Shown: one piece after another, positions 40,520-51,822 of the stretch
Layout: each line of letters begins with the position of its first letter
How positions within the stretch are numbered: position 1 is the stretch's first letter
Assembly: GCA_033557465.1 (NCBI GenBank)
Contig: CM066033.1
Span: 234,176,109-234,240,108 of the forward strand
Length of the DNA stretch: 64,000 bases
Direction: 5' to 3'
Source of the DNA: Ichthyophis bannanicus
Taxonomy: Eukaryota > Chordata > Amphibia > Gymnophiona > Ichthyophiidae
The notes under the pieces: generated by a model
Seen by the model: only the letters and a program-made list of their open reading frames with translations
The model's database searches: none
Told to the model about the DNA's origin: nothing
Translations under genes and position numbers: made by a program

Positions 40520-40925
40520 ATATTTAATCGTGCTGTTTAATTATGAACTGAATATTCTGCGGTAATATTCAGATGTGGCTGCCACTGAATTTATGATTTG
40601 TACAACCACAAGCCTGATACGTGCCCCTTATGGCAATTTTCAGACAGTACTTATCCAGATAGCAATTTAGGCCTGCTTTTGTATCTAGATAAGTGCTGGC
40701 TGAAAACTACTGCTATCTGGATATGACCAGCACTTATCCAGATAGAGGCTGTGTCACTCTAGCTCCACCCACAGACATCAATGCACTAACTGGAGAGTGT
40801 CGGGACAGTCTGGAGAGATATTCAGTGTACTCTCTGGATAGTGCTGCTGAATCTCTCTCTCAGTACCCTTATCTGGATACCCTCCTACCCCATGGGCTAT
40901 CCAGATAGGGCTTTGAATATCAGGT
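40520..40925. mobile_element. MITE-like repeat with TATCCAGATA palindromes (copy A)
   Basis: Non-coding. The decamers TATCCAGATA and TATCTGGATA (each the reverse complement of the other) recur at about 40653, 40708, 40736, 40868 and 40897, with further partial copies. The unit ATATTCAG, also near the ends, suggests an inverted structure. The copy at 44215-44530 shares ATATTCAGATG, TATCCAGATAG, TTAGGCC and CTGGCTGAAAA/GCTGACTGAAAA. Probably a DNA-transposon derivative; the family is not known to me. Confidence 0.6.
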
Positions 40926-41533
40926 CCAGGAAGGCCTCCATTACCCTGCCCCAAAATGCCCCATGCCACAATGAGAACAGTCCCTTACCTCTTACCAGCC
41001 TGCTATCCAGTGATTGATTTGATGCCATTAATGAGATTTAGGGGGTCTCTTACTAGCTGTCAGTGTGATGGGACATGATTACTGCAATAACTGTGCAACC
41101 TGCATTATGGTTGCAAATGGGCAGGTGAGGGGCAGAGAGTAGGTGAGCTCAGCGCAATTAGTGTTAATTGCATTAGTGAGGGTTTACTTAACGGCACCTC
41201 AATAGGTGGTGTTAGGTGCACCCATGCTAAAATAGAGGGGATCTACGTGAGGGACAGAATCGGGCCCTTAGTATTTTGATACTATTATCCTGTACAGTAT
41301 GGTCTTTGTGATATGTCTTTACTGTCTATTTTTTATTATTATTTCCTGTGCTTGCTGTTATCCATTTAAAATTTTCTTGTGATTAGCAAAATGTCAACTT
41401 TATTAAATAAATAAATACATTTCATTTAGAATCTTTGCGTATGGCATCTTACTCTATACTCTTTTCATGACTGAGAATGGAGTACAAAATGCTGGAGTGG
41501 TCACAGAATTTCCAAAATTATGACATGTGTTGC
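40926..41533. other. Unassigned, with an (AAAT)n retroelement tail near 41405
   Basis: No gene. AAATAAATAAATA at about 41405-41418 looks like the 3' tail of an old SINE or L2 on the plus strand, but its body cannot be recognised. Confidence 0.35.
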
Positions 41534-41539
41534 TGCTAG

Positions 41540-41765
41540 TGGGAGTGGAGGAGTAGTCTAGTGGTTAGACCAGTGGTCTGGTGACCAAGAGCCCAGCATT
41601 TGATTCCCACTAACACTTCTTGTGGCCTTGGACAAGTCACTTTACCCTCCATTGCCTTGGCAGAAAGGTCTGACAATCTATTTCCAATCACACCTACTCA
41701 AGAACACCCAGGGCTGCTGGGTTAAGAGGAGTCCGCATTAACTCAACAGCACACATGCTGCATTT
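41540..41765 (+). mobile_element. tRNA-headed SINE, variant tail
   Basis: GGAGTAGTCTAGTGGTTAGA (box A), box B-like CATTTGATTCC near 41597, then CTTGTGGCCTTGGACAAGTC and CCATTGCCTTGGCAGAAAGG. Same subfamily as 33845-34055. Confidence 0.8.
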
Positions 41766-42360
41766 TTCTGCTAGTGAATTTGCTATTCATTTTTATAAAA
41801 CTCAGGCCATGATGTTATAAGGACATGAGAATTACGTCTCTTCAAATTAGAACTTTATAAAACGTTATCAGGTTGCTTTGAAGAAAGAAGTGAGATATTT
41901 GGATGTCATTTTAGACTCTCAGATATGAAACTTCAAGTATGTAAATTAGTTCAAACTGCTGTCTTCAAATTAAGATAATTAGACGACTTAGACAGTATCT
42001 TGATGTGGAAAATTTGTAATTGGTGCTACAGGCTCTGATATGCCCATTATTAAATTATTGTGACATGTTTTATTTGGGACGTCCAGATTATGTTCTCAGT
42101 TCTTTACAACTCATTCAGAATTCTGCAGCAAGAGTGATCTTTGTCTTGAAGAGATCAGAGCATATCACTCCTGCATTAAAAGAGCTTCACAGGCTTTGAT
42201 TAAAATTAACACACCAAATCCAATTCAAATATCTACGTCTTGCTCTTTGAGCTTTATGAGGTACTACAAATAAGGGTCTTATATCAATGATTGAATGGTG
42301 TGAACCAACTTGTTTGGTTTGGTATGGTCATCTCAAAAAGAATTGTTGGTAGCTGACTGT

Positions 42361-42547
42361 TCCTCCCCAACCCGTTTGTCCTTTTCTTTTAACTTTTCTT
42401 TTATTTCTCTCTTCCTTGTTATCCTTTCCTGTAAATGAATTGGCGTTCCTTTCTATTTCTGACAGTAGTCTCCTTTATTTTTTATTGTACACCGCTGTAT
42501 GCCTCTAGGTTCAGGCGGTATAATAAGTTTTAATAAAGATAAAGAAA
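42361..42547 (+). mobile_element. Short non-LTR 3' fragment in the L2
   Basis: It carries TTGTACACCGCTGTATGCCT and GGTTCAGGCGGTATAATAAG, then AATAAAGATAAAG. This layout resembles the tails of L2/SINE elements (compare GTAAACCGCGCTGATGCCG and GCGGTATATAAG at 56.4 kb). Both sides continue the same old L2. Confidence 0.6.
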
Positions 42548-42696
42548 GATATCTATCATCTTTAATATCTGTAGCCTTTTCACTTGCAGTGCCCTTGTAT
42601 TGGAATATACTCCCAAAAGATTTATAATTTGTAGAGGAGATCAGTACTTTTTGGAAAAAGTTGAAAGCATATTTATTTATTAGGGCTTTTTTAAGG

Positions 42697-42889
42697 CAGG
42701 GGTGGCCAACTCCGGTCCTAGTGCATCACTATCCAGCTTGGTTTTCAGGATGTCCCTAATGAATATTCATGAGGTATATTTGCATCCACTGCCTCCCATT
42801 GCTTGCAAACATATCATGAATATTCATTAGGGACATCCTGAAAACCAGTCTGGATCGTGGTGCACTAGGACCAGAGTTGGCCACCACTG
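42697..42889. mobile_element. hAT MITE, foldback, 8-bp target duplication
   Basis: 193 bp starting CAGGGGTGGCCAACTCCGG and ending AGTTGGCCACCACTG. The ends are inverted repeats and the interior is nearly palindromic (CCTAATGAATATTCATGA and CATGAATATTCATTAGG). Flanks TTTTAAGG (42689-42696) and TTTGAAGG (42890-42897) match at 7 of 8 bases. CAG ends and 8-bp duplications fit the hAT superfamily. It has no coding capacity. Confidence 0.9.
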
Positions 42890-43289
42890 TTTGAAGGGAT
42901 AAATTATGTTATCTTGCCTTTTAGACCTATTTGTATGCATTGTATATGATATAAATGTATTTAGCTATTTTTTATAGCCTGCTTTATCTGAGGGTCAAAG
43001 CAGCATACATACAAAGGAATTTAAATGTTTACATAGAACAAGAAAGGTTCCAACTTGGAGTGATAAACTTAAGGTACAATGAATTAAAATATAGCATAGA
43101 TTATTGCAACCGGGATGGGTTAAACTGAAACATTAACTTACAGTAAAACTAGAAATAGTACAAAGGGGCATTAAACTGTGTATGTTTTTATTGTAACTTA
43201 CTGAGCAATAGAAGGATAGGTGAGCTATAAATAAATTAAATTGATGAATTGAGTTACAAGTTCTGTAGGCATTTACAGAAGGTATGACT

Positions 43290-43565
43290 TTATTTTATTT
43301 TTTTATACTGTGCTCTTTAGAATCAGTGCAGTTTACATGTATACTAATGGGGGACTTTTTATTCCCTTGTCCCTGAAGGACTCATAATCTAAGTGTACCT
43401 GAGGCAATGGAGGGTTAAGTGGCTTGCCCAAGGCCACAAGGAGTGGCCATGAGACTAGAGACCCCAGTCCCTCTGGCCTGAAGTTGCTTGTCCCCATGTG
43501 GGAATTGAACCCCTGGCCTTCTGGCCTGAGGTAACCTGTCCCAACCACTGAGCCACTCCTCCCTT
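43290..43565 (-). mobile_element. tRNA-derived SINE, minus strand
   Basis: On the plus strand the copy ends with GCCACTCCTCCC (reverse of the head) and shows GAATTGAACCCC near 43503 (reverse of box B) and GGGTTAAGTGGCTTGCCCAA in its body. The 3' part starts near 43290. It contains TCCCTTGTCCCTGAAGGAC, shared with the copy at 2165-2435. Confidence 0.85.
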
Positions 43566-43704
43566 GAATTAATAAGGTTAAAATGTGCACACTTAGAGAG
43601 TAACTATTTAAACCATTTTTGTGTGTAAAATGCTGATTTATATGTGTAAATGGGCTCATAAAATTAGGTGATACATGTAAAGTATGCATGGTGCAAGTTG
43701 GTGC

Positions 43705-44005
43705 ATACATTTATTTATTTATTTACATTCTCTTATATACCGTGCTATTAAGCATCAGTGCAGTTTATATTGAACAAACTGAAATTACATTGAACAGGGC
43801 ATTATAACTTGGAGATAACTATTTTACAGGGAACATGGGCTATGGAGGGTTAAGTGGCTTGCCCAAGACCACAAGGAGCACCTGTGGGACTAGAAACCCC
43901 AGTCCTTCCGGCCCAAGGTTGCTGTCCTCTAGTGGGATTTGAACCCCTGACCTTCCGGCCTGAAGTACCTTGCCCCAACCACTAGACCACTTCTCCACTC
44001 CACTC
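43705..44005 (-). mobile_element. tRNA-derived SINE, minus strand, full length
   Basis: From (ATTT)n at 43710 to the head near 44005. GATTTGAACCCC near 43937 is the reverse of box B. Its 3' end (TTATATACCGTGCTATTAAG, read backwards) is the same tail as in the SINE at 628-935 and the L2 at 55124-56495. It lies 140 bases from another SINE in the same orientation. Confidence 0.9.
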
Positions 44006-44214
44006 CATGCCACTCCTCCTCTCTACATGTACTGTAAGCATGCCCAGGGGTAGCGTTTGGGTAGAATTACAATTTATATGGCTAGTATCTAAAAGAGGTG
44101 CATCCGTGCATACTTGTGCACTAACATGAATGAATGTCTGCACCTTCAATCTAGGCACAATTCCTACAAGATTTGTGCTAGTATTTCATAATGATACATA
44201 GGACCCAATTTAGC

Positions 44215-44530
44215 CTCAGCGCTTAAATATTAGCAAGAAATTCAGAAGCAGTAAACGGATAGTAGCTGCCACTGAATATCCAGATTAAGTACCAATCTTA
44301 TCCGGATAGCAGCGATTTTCAGTTGGCACCTATCCAGATAGTGGTTTAGGCCCGCATTCCTAAGTTATCTGGCTAACTGCTGACTGAAAATTGTCACTAT
44401 CCAAATAAGGTTGGCACTTACCCAGATAGTGGCAGTAACAACCTTGCTCCGCTCACAGACTACCTCTACACTAACCAGATACTGCCGAGGAAGTCTACGG
44501 AGATATTCAGATGCGCTTTCCAAATAGATT
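44215..44530. mobile_element. MITE-like repeat with TATCCAGATA palindromes (copy B)
   Basis: Second copy of the family at 40520-40925, with TATCCGGATAGCAGCGATT, TATCCAGATAGTGGTTTAG and GAGATATTCAGATGCG. It is diverged and partly shortened. Same orientation as copy A, judged by the order CCACTGAATA, TATCC, TTTAGGCC, CACAGAC. Confidence 0.6.
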
Positions 44531-44651
44531 TCTTTTCTCTCTGACTTGAGTATGCAAGCTGCCTGTACCCAGAGATCGTAAGAGAGTTTTAAAATTGTTT
44601 CCTCTGACACTGAGAAACTAACAGTAGCTACACGCCTGGGTGTCTCTTTTC

Positions 44652-44898
44652 CAGGCCTGGATTTAGGCATAGGCAACACAGGCACCAAATTTTGAAGGTG
44701 CCAAAGGGAGCCTGATCTAGCTCACTTTAATGTCATGTGCATAAGATGTTTCAAAATGACACTACTGTGGCACTATTGACTTCTGCTCCGCTTCTGGCTC
44801 TCCAATCATGGGGTCTCTGATACCCTCCCCATACCACCCGCTCTCTGGGATATTGTTTGGTTTTGCTAATTGGTGCCAAAATCTTAAATATGGCCTTG
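44652..44898. mobile_element. hAT MITE, 8-bp target duplication
   Basis: 247 bp from CAGGCCTGGATTTAGGC to AAATATGGCCTTG. The ends are inverted repeats with mismatches. Flanks CTCTTTTC (44644-44651) and CTCTTTGC (44899-44906) match at 7 of 8 bases. The subterminal GGCACCAAATTTTGAAGG is mirrored by GGTGCCAAAATCTTAAAT. No coding capacity. Confidence 0.82.
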
Positions 44899-44906
44899 CT
44901 CTTTGC

Positions 44907-45477
44907 CTTATATTGTTTTGGTTCCTTTTCTCCCTCACTATACTCTGTCTGGCGCCAGATTCACACTAAGAGAGCCTGTGAGATTTTTAAAAGAAACGTC
45001 CGTTTCCTGTGACTGAAAAAGAAACAGTGTTGCTGCTGCCTCTCTCTCAAAGTTTTGGCTATGCTTATAAGATGCTTTCTGTATTTTTATATAAGCACCT
45101 TAACGTAAGCAGACAGAACTATTCCTCTGCCTTGCCCCAACAGTCAAAAACGCAGAACAAAAATAATCCCAGCCATACATAGAATGCACAAATTCAGGCC
45201 ACTTGATTATTATGAGTGCACAGGGCCACAACTTTATTCATGTCAAACATATGTAATAACAAGGAGGGGGTGGGGACCCATGTAAGTCACCCGAGCCAAT
45301 GTGCAGCAACTGCCACATCTTTCTTGCCATTGGCAAGGGGGCGCAATATGCTGAGTCCACCTTGCCAGGCCAAACTAGGCCCGCCCCCGTGCCCACTGCT
45401 GTGTTTTATGCTTCTACTCCCTTTTATTGGTCCGTGCACCTGCTGAGCCCCCACGTCATCCCATTGCAACCGATTAT
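44907..45477. other. Unassigned non-coding sequence
   Basis: About 570 bases before a CR1 begins. The part at 45360-45470 is GC-rich, with AACTAGGCCCGCCCCCGTG. No ORF or RNA gene that I can support. Confidence 0.35.
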
Positions 45478-46878
45478 AAAGAATAAAATTACTAACAAGT
45501 AGATAGTCATGGTTTAATGAAAGAAAGCCAAAATGGATTTAGCCAAGGAAAGTCTTGTCTCACTTATCTGTTATATTTTTTTGAAGGTGTGAATAAACAG
45601 GTATACAAAGGTGAGCCAGTTTTGATGTTCAGAGAAGCTTTGATAAGGCCCTTCATGAGAGACTATTGGGGAAATATAGTATTTAGATTAGGAACTGGTT
45701 ATAGAAAACAGAATAGGGCTAAATGGGCAATTTTCTCATTAGAGAAAGGTGAATAGTGGTGTACCTCAAGCATTTGTGCTGGGCACGCTGCTTTTTAACA
45801 TATTTATAAATAACCTAGAAAAGGAATAATGAGTGAAGTGATCAAATTTGCAAATGACACAAAATTATTCAAAGTTGTTAAAACACAATAAGATTGTGAA
45901 AATTGCAAGAGCAGCTTGATAAATTGGGAGACTGGATGTCCAAATGGCAGCTGAAACTTAATTGGGACAAGTGCAAAGTTAAGCACTCAAGGAAGAACAA
46001 CCCAAACTGTTGTTACATAATGCAACATTCCATATTAGGAAACGTCACCCAGGAAAAGGATCTCGGCATCATCATGGAGAATGCATTGAAACCAGGGTCA
46101 GCCTATAAGCTAGGCGGCTGCCTACAGCAGCCGGCCCAGGTAGGCCGCAATAGCGGCAGCACAGGTAGGCAGTGGCAGCAGTGGCACACATAAGCGGCCG
46201 TGCTGCCCTCCAGGCAGGAAGCAGTAGTATTTCCAAAAGTGGAAGCAAAAAGCTGTCACTTTTGGAAATGCTGCCACTGCGGCCTCCCCTTCCCAAAATG
46301 GAATCAGCAGCAGCTGGGTGTCGGCAGCACTGGCAGCTGAGGAGGGGTAGGCAGTTGGGAGGGACAGCAAGGCTGGAGTTTCTGCCTATGGTGGCAGAAA
46401 TCCTTGGGCCGGCCCTGGTTAAAACCCTCTACCTAGTGTGTAGAGGCAGCCAAGAAAGCAAATAAAATACAAGGAATCAGAAATGGAATGGAAAATAAAA
46501 CCAAGAATATATTACAATGCCTCTGTATTGCTCAATCGTGCGACCGCGCCCTGAATATTGTACATTTTTAATCACCATATCTTAAAATGGATATAGCAGA
46601 ATTAGAAAAGATAAAGGAGATGGAAGGATACCCTTACAAAGAAAGGCTTAGGTTAAGGCTCTTCAGCTTGGAAAAGAGACGGATGAGGGGAGATACAATA
46701 GAGGTCTATTAAATAATGAGCGGAATGGAACAGATAAACAGATTGGTTGTTTAGTCCTGCAAAAAGTAGAAAGATTAGGGGAACATGCACATTTAAGACA
46801 AATCAGAGAAAATAGTTTTTCCATTCAATAATCAAACTCCGGAATTCGTTACCAGAGGATATAGTAAAAGCTGTTAGT
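45478..46878 (+). mobile_element. CR1 LINE, RT to C-terminus, decayed
   Basis: It starts within RT (codons for HGLM..SQNGFSQGKSCLTYLL) and runs through a FADDTKLF-like region (here AAATTTGCAAATGACACAAA, with N for D), the C-terminal domain and the YKEMEGYPY-type segment, to GTAAAAGCTGTTAGTG at about 46878. There it is cut by the 3' end of the RTE. A hAT MITE interrupts it at 46093-46417. I could not find the missing CR1 3' end beyond the RTE's other side. Confidence 0.87.
46093..46417. mobile_element. hAT MITE related to the 49.1-51.9 kb element
   Basis: 325 bp from CAGGGTCAGCCTATAAGC to GGGCCGGCCCTG. The right end is identical to the ends of the larger elements at 6987 and 51929. Flanks ATTGAAAC (46085-46092) and GTTAAAAC (46418-46425) match at 6 of 8 bases. 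An inner segment with AGCAGTAGTATTTCCAAAAG and CTTTTGGAAATGCTGCC forms a hairpin. Confidence 0.85.
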
Positions 46879-47642
46879 GTTGTTGTCGTTAAGTGCCGTT
46901 GAGTCGGTGTCAACTCATGGGACCCTCTGGATAGTTGTCCTAAATTCTGTTTGGTCTTCAGTCAGGCGGCTCATTGTTGACAGACTGGTACTCGTAGCTG
47001 CTGTTATTGTATCGATCCATCTCATTCCTGGCCTTCCTCTTTTGCGTTGACTTTCTATCTTGCCAAGCATGATGTCTTTCTCTAATGCTCTCTCTCTTCG
47101 CATGATGTGTCCAAAGTATGAAAGTCAAAGTTTTGTTATCTGAGCTTCTAAAGAAAGCTTAGATTTGATCTCCTCTAGTACTGACTGGTTTGTTCTTCGG
47201 GCAATTCATAGTATATGCAGTATTCACCACCAGCACCATAATTGAAAGGCATCAATTTTCTTCCAGTCTATCTATTTCACTGTCCAGCTTTCACATCCAT
47301 ATGATGTTATTGAAAATACCATGGCTTGAACGAGTCAAATCGTTGTATGTAGAAAAACATCTCTGCTCTTGAGAATCTTGTCTAGGTCTTTCATAGCCAT
47401 TCTGCCAAGAGCAAATGCGTCGTCGAATTTCTTGACTTCTTGTTGCTTCTTTATTGATAGTTGATTCAAGTAGGTTAAGGTTGTCCATGATTTCAATTTC
47501 TTCTCCTTCAACGATGAACTTATTGATTTTGACAGTTGGCATGATCTTTGTCTTCTTTACATTAAGGTACAGGCCCATTTTAAGACTATGTTCCTTGAGC
47601 ATGAGAAGCAAATGTTTCAGATCATCTTCACTTTCAGCCAGT

Positions 47643-47790
47643 AATTTATTTATTTAGACAGATGTCTATACCACCTTATCGTACAATCAAAGTGGTCACA
47701 TCACAATTGGAAGGTTACATTTAACATGAGGGTACTTGACAACATTTAGACAGCACAATTGGAGGGTTACATTTAACATGAGGGTAATGT
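47643..47790 (-). mobile_element. Small non-LTR 3' tail insertion in the RTE
   Basis: It interrupts the RTE just after the YADD codons. (ATTT)n at about 47645 is followed by AGACAGATGTCTATACCACC, the reverse of a LINE/SINE tail. A 28-base unit (TTGGAAGGTTACATTTAAC and TTGGAGGGTTACATTTAAC) occurs twice, 47 bases apart. The family is not known. Confidence 0.6.
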
Positions 47791-47899
47791 GGTATCATCA
47801 GCATAGCGAAGGTTGTTGATGAGTCTTCCACCAATCTTCACACCTCTGTTGTCTTCATACAATCCTGCTTCTCTGATGATTTGTTCTGCATTGAGTGTC

Positions 47900-48761
47900 A
47901 CATGTATGATTTTCTCCCAGTTGGTGAGAGGTCTTACGTGTGCACTAGGTGCAAGGAGCTCTTTGCTCTCGGGGAACAAGCCCGTTCTCTAGAGGCTAGA
48001 GTAGCAGACTTGGAAAACATAAGACAGACAGAGAGGTACATAGACGAGCCTACAGGGATATAGTCCTGAAGTCCCACCTCCAGTCTGGCAGCATCCCTGT
48101 TGCCATGGAGGAGAGAGGTCATGTGACAGGAGAGCATCACCCTGGTGTGGCAGGAAGTGATGCTGTAAGTAGGACCTGTCCTCCAGGTGATGTAAAACCC
48201 TCTCGCACCGAGGAAGTTTCTCCAGGGCCATGTGCCCATGAGGGAAGGGTTAGGACAGCCGTTATAGTTGGTAATTCAAACATTAGGCATGTAGATAGCT
48301 GGGTGGCTGGTGGACGTGAGGATCGCCAGGTAACATGCCTGCCTGGTGCGAAGGTAACGGACCTCACGTGCCACCTAGATAAGGTCTTCGATAGTGCTGG
48401 CGAGGAGTCTCCTGTCTTGGTACATGTCGGTACCAATGACATAGGAAAATGTGTTAGGGAGGTTCTGGCGGCTAAATTTAGGCTTTTAAGTAGGAAGTTG
48501 AAATCCAGAACTTCCAGGGTAGCGTTCTCCGAAATGCTTCCCATTCCACGTGCAGGACCCAAAAGGCAGGCAGAGCTCCGGAGTCTTTATGCGTGGATGA
48601 GACAATGGTGTAGAGATGAGGGTTTTGGATTTGTTAGGAACTGGGGAACATTCTGGGGAAAGGAGGGGCTCTTCCAAAGGAATGGGCTTCACCTTAACTG
48701 GGATGGAACCAGGCTGCTGGCATTAACCTTTAAAAAGGAGATAGAGCAGCTTTTAAACTAG
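47900..48761 (+). pseudogene. CR1 ORF1, zinc-knuckle and SGNH esterase domain
   Basis: The first part (47900-48063) has YVCTRCKELFALGEQ and a coiled-coil-like RSLEARVADLENIRQ, then TAG. The main part is open from the ATG at 48105 to 48761 (218 codons): VIVGNSNIRHVDSW (block I, with Asn-Ser where GDS is usual), VLVHVGTNDIG (block III, GxND) and GLHLNWDG (block V His). These are hallmarks of the SGNH esterase carried by CR1 ORF1 proteins. One frameshift and one stop separate the two parts; the esterase part itself is uninterrupted. Confidence 0.85.
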
Positions 48762-48959
48762 ATAATAGGGGAAAGCCGACAGTCACCCAAGAGCGGATGG
48801 TTCGGAAGAATGTATCCTTGAAGGATACTACCAAAAGCAGAGAGGTTCCAAAAAAGAGTAAACTAGCCCAAATGCCCTCGAGTATGGAGCAGACAGAGCT
48901 TAAAGATCCCAAATTACCCATGTCTACCAATAGCCAAATTAATATGAATAAAATACAGT

Positions 48960-49103
48960 CTCCAAAATGCTTGTATGCAAATGCTAGAAGTCTAAAAAAT
49001 AAGATGGGAGAGTTAGAATATATAGCACTAAATGAGAGATTAGATATGATTGGAATATCAGAGACATGGTGGAAGGAGAACAACCAGTGTGAGACTGTGA
49101 TAC
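48960..49103 (+). pseudogene. CR1 endonuclease, N-terminal part
   Basis: YANARSLKNKMGELE and ISETWW carry the conserved Asn and Glu of the APE-type endonuclease domain, which nicks target DNA to prime reverse transcription. The frame runs into the hAT element at the codons for IPAY and resumes beyond it at 51950. Confidence 0.9.
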
Positions 49104-50079
49104 CTGCGTACAGGGGCGGCCCAAGGGGGGTGCGGGGCTATGTGCGGAGACTCGGTGCGGGGCCTCATTTGCATAAGTGGTCTTATTTGCATAAATATTT
49201 GCATAATGTTACCATTCACTAACTTTTAGTAAACATGTCTCTTAATGAGTGTATGGATAAAGAAAGACTAAAAGATTTCTACATTACTATAATCCAGTGC
49301 CAACCGCCAGGCACATTAGGAACTACTACAAACGCTGCCCATTTAGAACCCATAGCAAACCCGCTGTATCCTGACAGCATTACCAGGACTCACAAAGCAC
49401 CAGACCCTACCTATCAAAAGGAAACACTGCAAATATTAAACCAGTACATTTCAGAGAATACTGGGGAAAGAGAACAAGTGGCAATGTCAAATAGGAATTA
49501 CATAAACAGAATACCTCAACTCAGTTACACATGCAGAACATAGACCATCACCAAACAAGGAATCGCAATTTAGAAACAGGAAGGCAATAATTAAACTGGG
49601 AACCCCAAAAGCCAAACTTGGAATGTACAACAACACTGTAGAAATAAAACTATAAATCAATTTCCTCTTGTACCAAACAAAGCGCAGACGTTAATGATGC
49701 ACATTTCCCAGAGCTTTCATATTCCAGTTAATAAATTCAAAATAAAGAGATATCTTTCTACCTTTTGTGCATTTTTTTTCAGTTGCAATTGCTCCAGCCA
49801 CTTTCTTCTGGTTTCTTCATGTTTTCTGCTAACTCTCCATCGTCTGCTGTCCATTTGTCCTTTCTTCTCTCTTCTAGTTTTCTTTCCATCCTCTCTCTCT
49901 ACATCTGCTTTAACATACTAATCTTCTCCTTTTGCTCTTTCCTCATTCTTATTTCATCCACACAAATTTTACCCCTCCATCCTCAATCCCCACTTACTCT
50001 CCCAATACCCGGCCAATTGTAGATTTTTCATCCCTCCCACACAAAATATTTTTTCCCTCTCCATTTTACTCTCCCAGCC

Positions 50080-51405
50080 CCATCCCATTCTAATCCTCCC
50101 CCAACATCAGCTCCCTTCTAGTTCCAGTCTCACCCAGCATCCATTCCCTTCTAGTCCCTGCATCAGCCCATTTCCAGTCCTAGCCCCCCATCAACCCATT
50201 TCCAGTCCTAGCTCCCCCATCCATTTTCAGTCTGAGTCCCTTCATCAGCTCATTTCCAATCCTAGCCCCCCCATCAGCCCATTTCTAGTCATTTCCTAGC
50301 CCCACCATCAGCCCATGTCAAATCTTAGCTCCCCTCCACTCAGCCCAATTCCAGTCCAAGCCCCCCCATGAGCCTACTTCCAGTTCTAGCCCCTCCATGA
50401 GTCCATTTCAATTCAAGCCCCCACCACAGCCCATTTCCAATCTTAGCTCCCCCCCAACAGCCCATTTCCAGTCCTATCCTAGCTGCTCCATCAGCCCATT
50501 TTCAGTCCTAGCTCCCTTCCCTCACAGCCCATTTCCATTCCAAGCTCCCTCCCCATCAGCTATTTGCAGTTCAAGCCTCCCCGTCCACTCAGTCCATTTC
50601 CAGTCATAGCAATCCCCCAACCCATTACCAGTCCTAGCCCCCATCAACCCATTTTCAGTTTAAGCCCCCCCTATAACCCATTACCAGTCCTAACCCCCCC
50701 ATCAGCCCACTTCCAGTCTTAACCCCATCAGCCCATTTCCAGTCAGCCCCCCATAGCCCATTGCCAGTCCTAACCCCCCCATCAGCCCACAGCCCATTAC
50801 CAGTCCTAACCACATCAGCCCACCTCAAGTCCTAACCCCTCCCCATCAGCCCATTTCCTGTCCTAGCGCCCCCATAGCCCATTAGCAGTCCTAACCCCCC
50901 CATAGCCCATTAGCAATCCTAACCCCCCATCACCCTATTTCCAGACAGCCCCCATCAGCCCACAGCCCATTACCAGTCTTAACCACCCCCCCCAGCCCAT
51001 TTCCAGTCCTAACCCCCCATCACCCCATTTCCAGTCAGCCTCCATCAGCCCCAGCCCATTAGCAGTCTTAACCCCCCCAGCCCATTTCCAGTCCTATCCC
51101 CCCCCTAGCCCATTTCCAGTCCTAACACCCCCCCTCACCCCATTTCCAGTCCTAACCCCCCCCTCACCCCATTTCCAGTCAGCCTCCATCAGCCCCAGTC
51201 CATTAGCAGTCCTAACCCCCCTAGCCCATTTCCAGTCCTAACCCCCCCCCCAGCACATTTCCAGTCCTAACCCCCCCAGCACATTTCCAGTCCTAACCCC
51301 CCCCCAGCACATTTCCAGTCCTAACCCCCCATCACCCCATTTCCAGACAGCCTCCATCAGCCCCCCAGCCCATTACCAGTCTTAACCCCCCCCCCCTCCC
51401 TCCCT
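50080..51405 (+). repeat. C-rich minisatellite inside the hAT-like element
   Basis: Over fifty degenerate units of CCCATTTCCAGTCCTA followed by a C-run, with CATCAGCC as a second recurring phrase. Unit length varies from about 20 to 45 bases. Towards 51100-51320 it is most regular (CACATTTCCAGTCCTAACC repeats). It ends in CCTCCCTCCCTTCCTTCC. Same array as at 6070-6560. Confidence 0.9.
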
Positions 51406-51426
51406 TCCTTCCTTCCCTTCTGGCAA

Positions 51427-51822
51427 ATTAAAAAAAACAAACACCTGGCTCTAGCTGCTGCCGCTGCCGCGTCCGTCGCAGCAGCGGCAGAATGGAGTGT
51501 CCCGCGGGGCCCCCTCTCCTCGTTGAGCCCTCTGCAAGGGCTTTCAGATTCGCGAAGGGAGAGTGCTCCCTCGCGTCTCTGTAAATCCCGCAGGGGCTAA
51601 TGGGAAATTTCCCATCTGCCCCTTTAGACGCGAGGGGCTGATGGAAAATTTCCCATTAGCCCCTGCGGGCTTTACAGAGACGCGAGGGAGCACTCTCCCT
51701 TCGCGAATCTGAAAGCCCTTGCAGAGGGCTCAACGAGGAGAAGGGGCCCCGCGGGACACTCCATTCTGCCGCTGCTGCGACGGACGCGGCAGCGGCAGCA
51801 GCCAGAGACAGGTTTTTTTTTA
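51427..51822. repeat. Large near-perfect palindrome
   Basis: Arms of about 180-190 bases: GCTGCCGCTGCCGCGTCCGT in the left arm pairs with ACGGACGCGGCAGCGGCAGC in the right. Even the flanking TTAAAAAAAACA and TTTTTTTTAA pair. The centre is near 51627. Arm identity is very high, so the palindrome is recent or has been homogenised. Confidence 0.92.

Larger units (their letters stand above)
41815..43240 (+). mobile_element. Old L2-type LINE 3' part with two insertions
   Basis: RT C-terminal similarity in decayed frames: near 41908 VRYLDVILDSQ in one frame, later the codons for an LGRPDYVLS...LIQNSAA type stretch (about 42075-42130). It is interrupted at about 42361-42547 by a short 3'-end fragment (ACACCGCTGTATGCCTC... 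AATAAAGATAAAG). It resumes at 42548 with AFSLAVPLYWNILPKDL and LKAYLFI. A hAT MITE then interrupts the 3' untranslated part at 42697-42889. End near 43240. Confidence 0.72.

Noticed and set aside
45325..45360. GGCAAGGGGGCGCAATA as a second CTCF site
   Set aside because: Only the GGGGGCGC part fits; the upstream CCA core is absent.
50080..51405. Repeated units that might suggest a CRISPR array
   Set aside because: Units are degenerate, vary in length and have no distinct spacers; the setting is a vertebrate transposon. It is a minisatellite.
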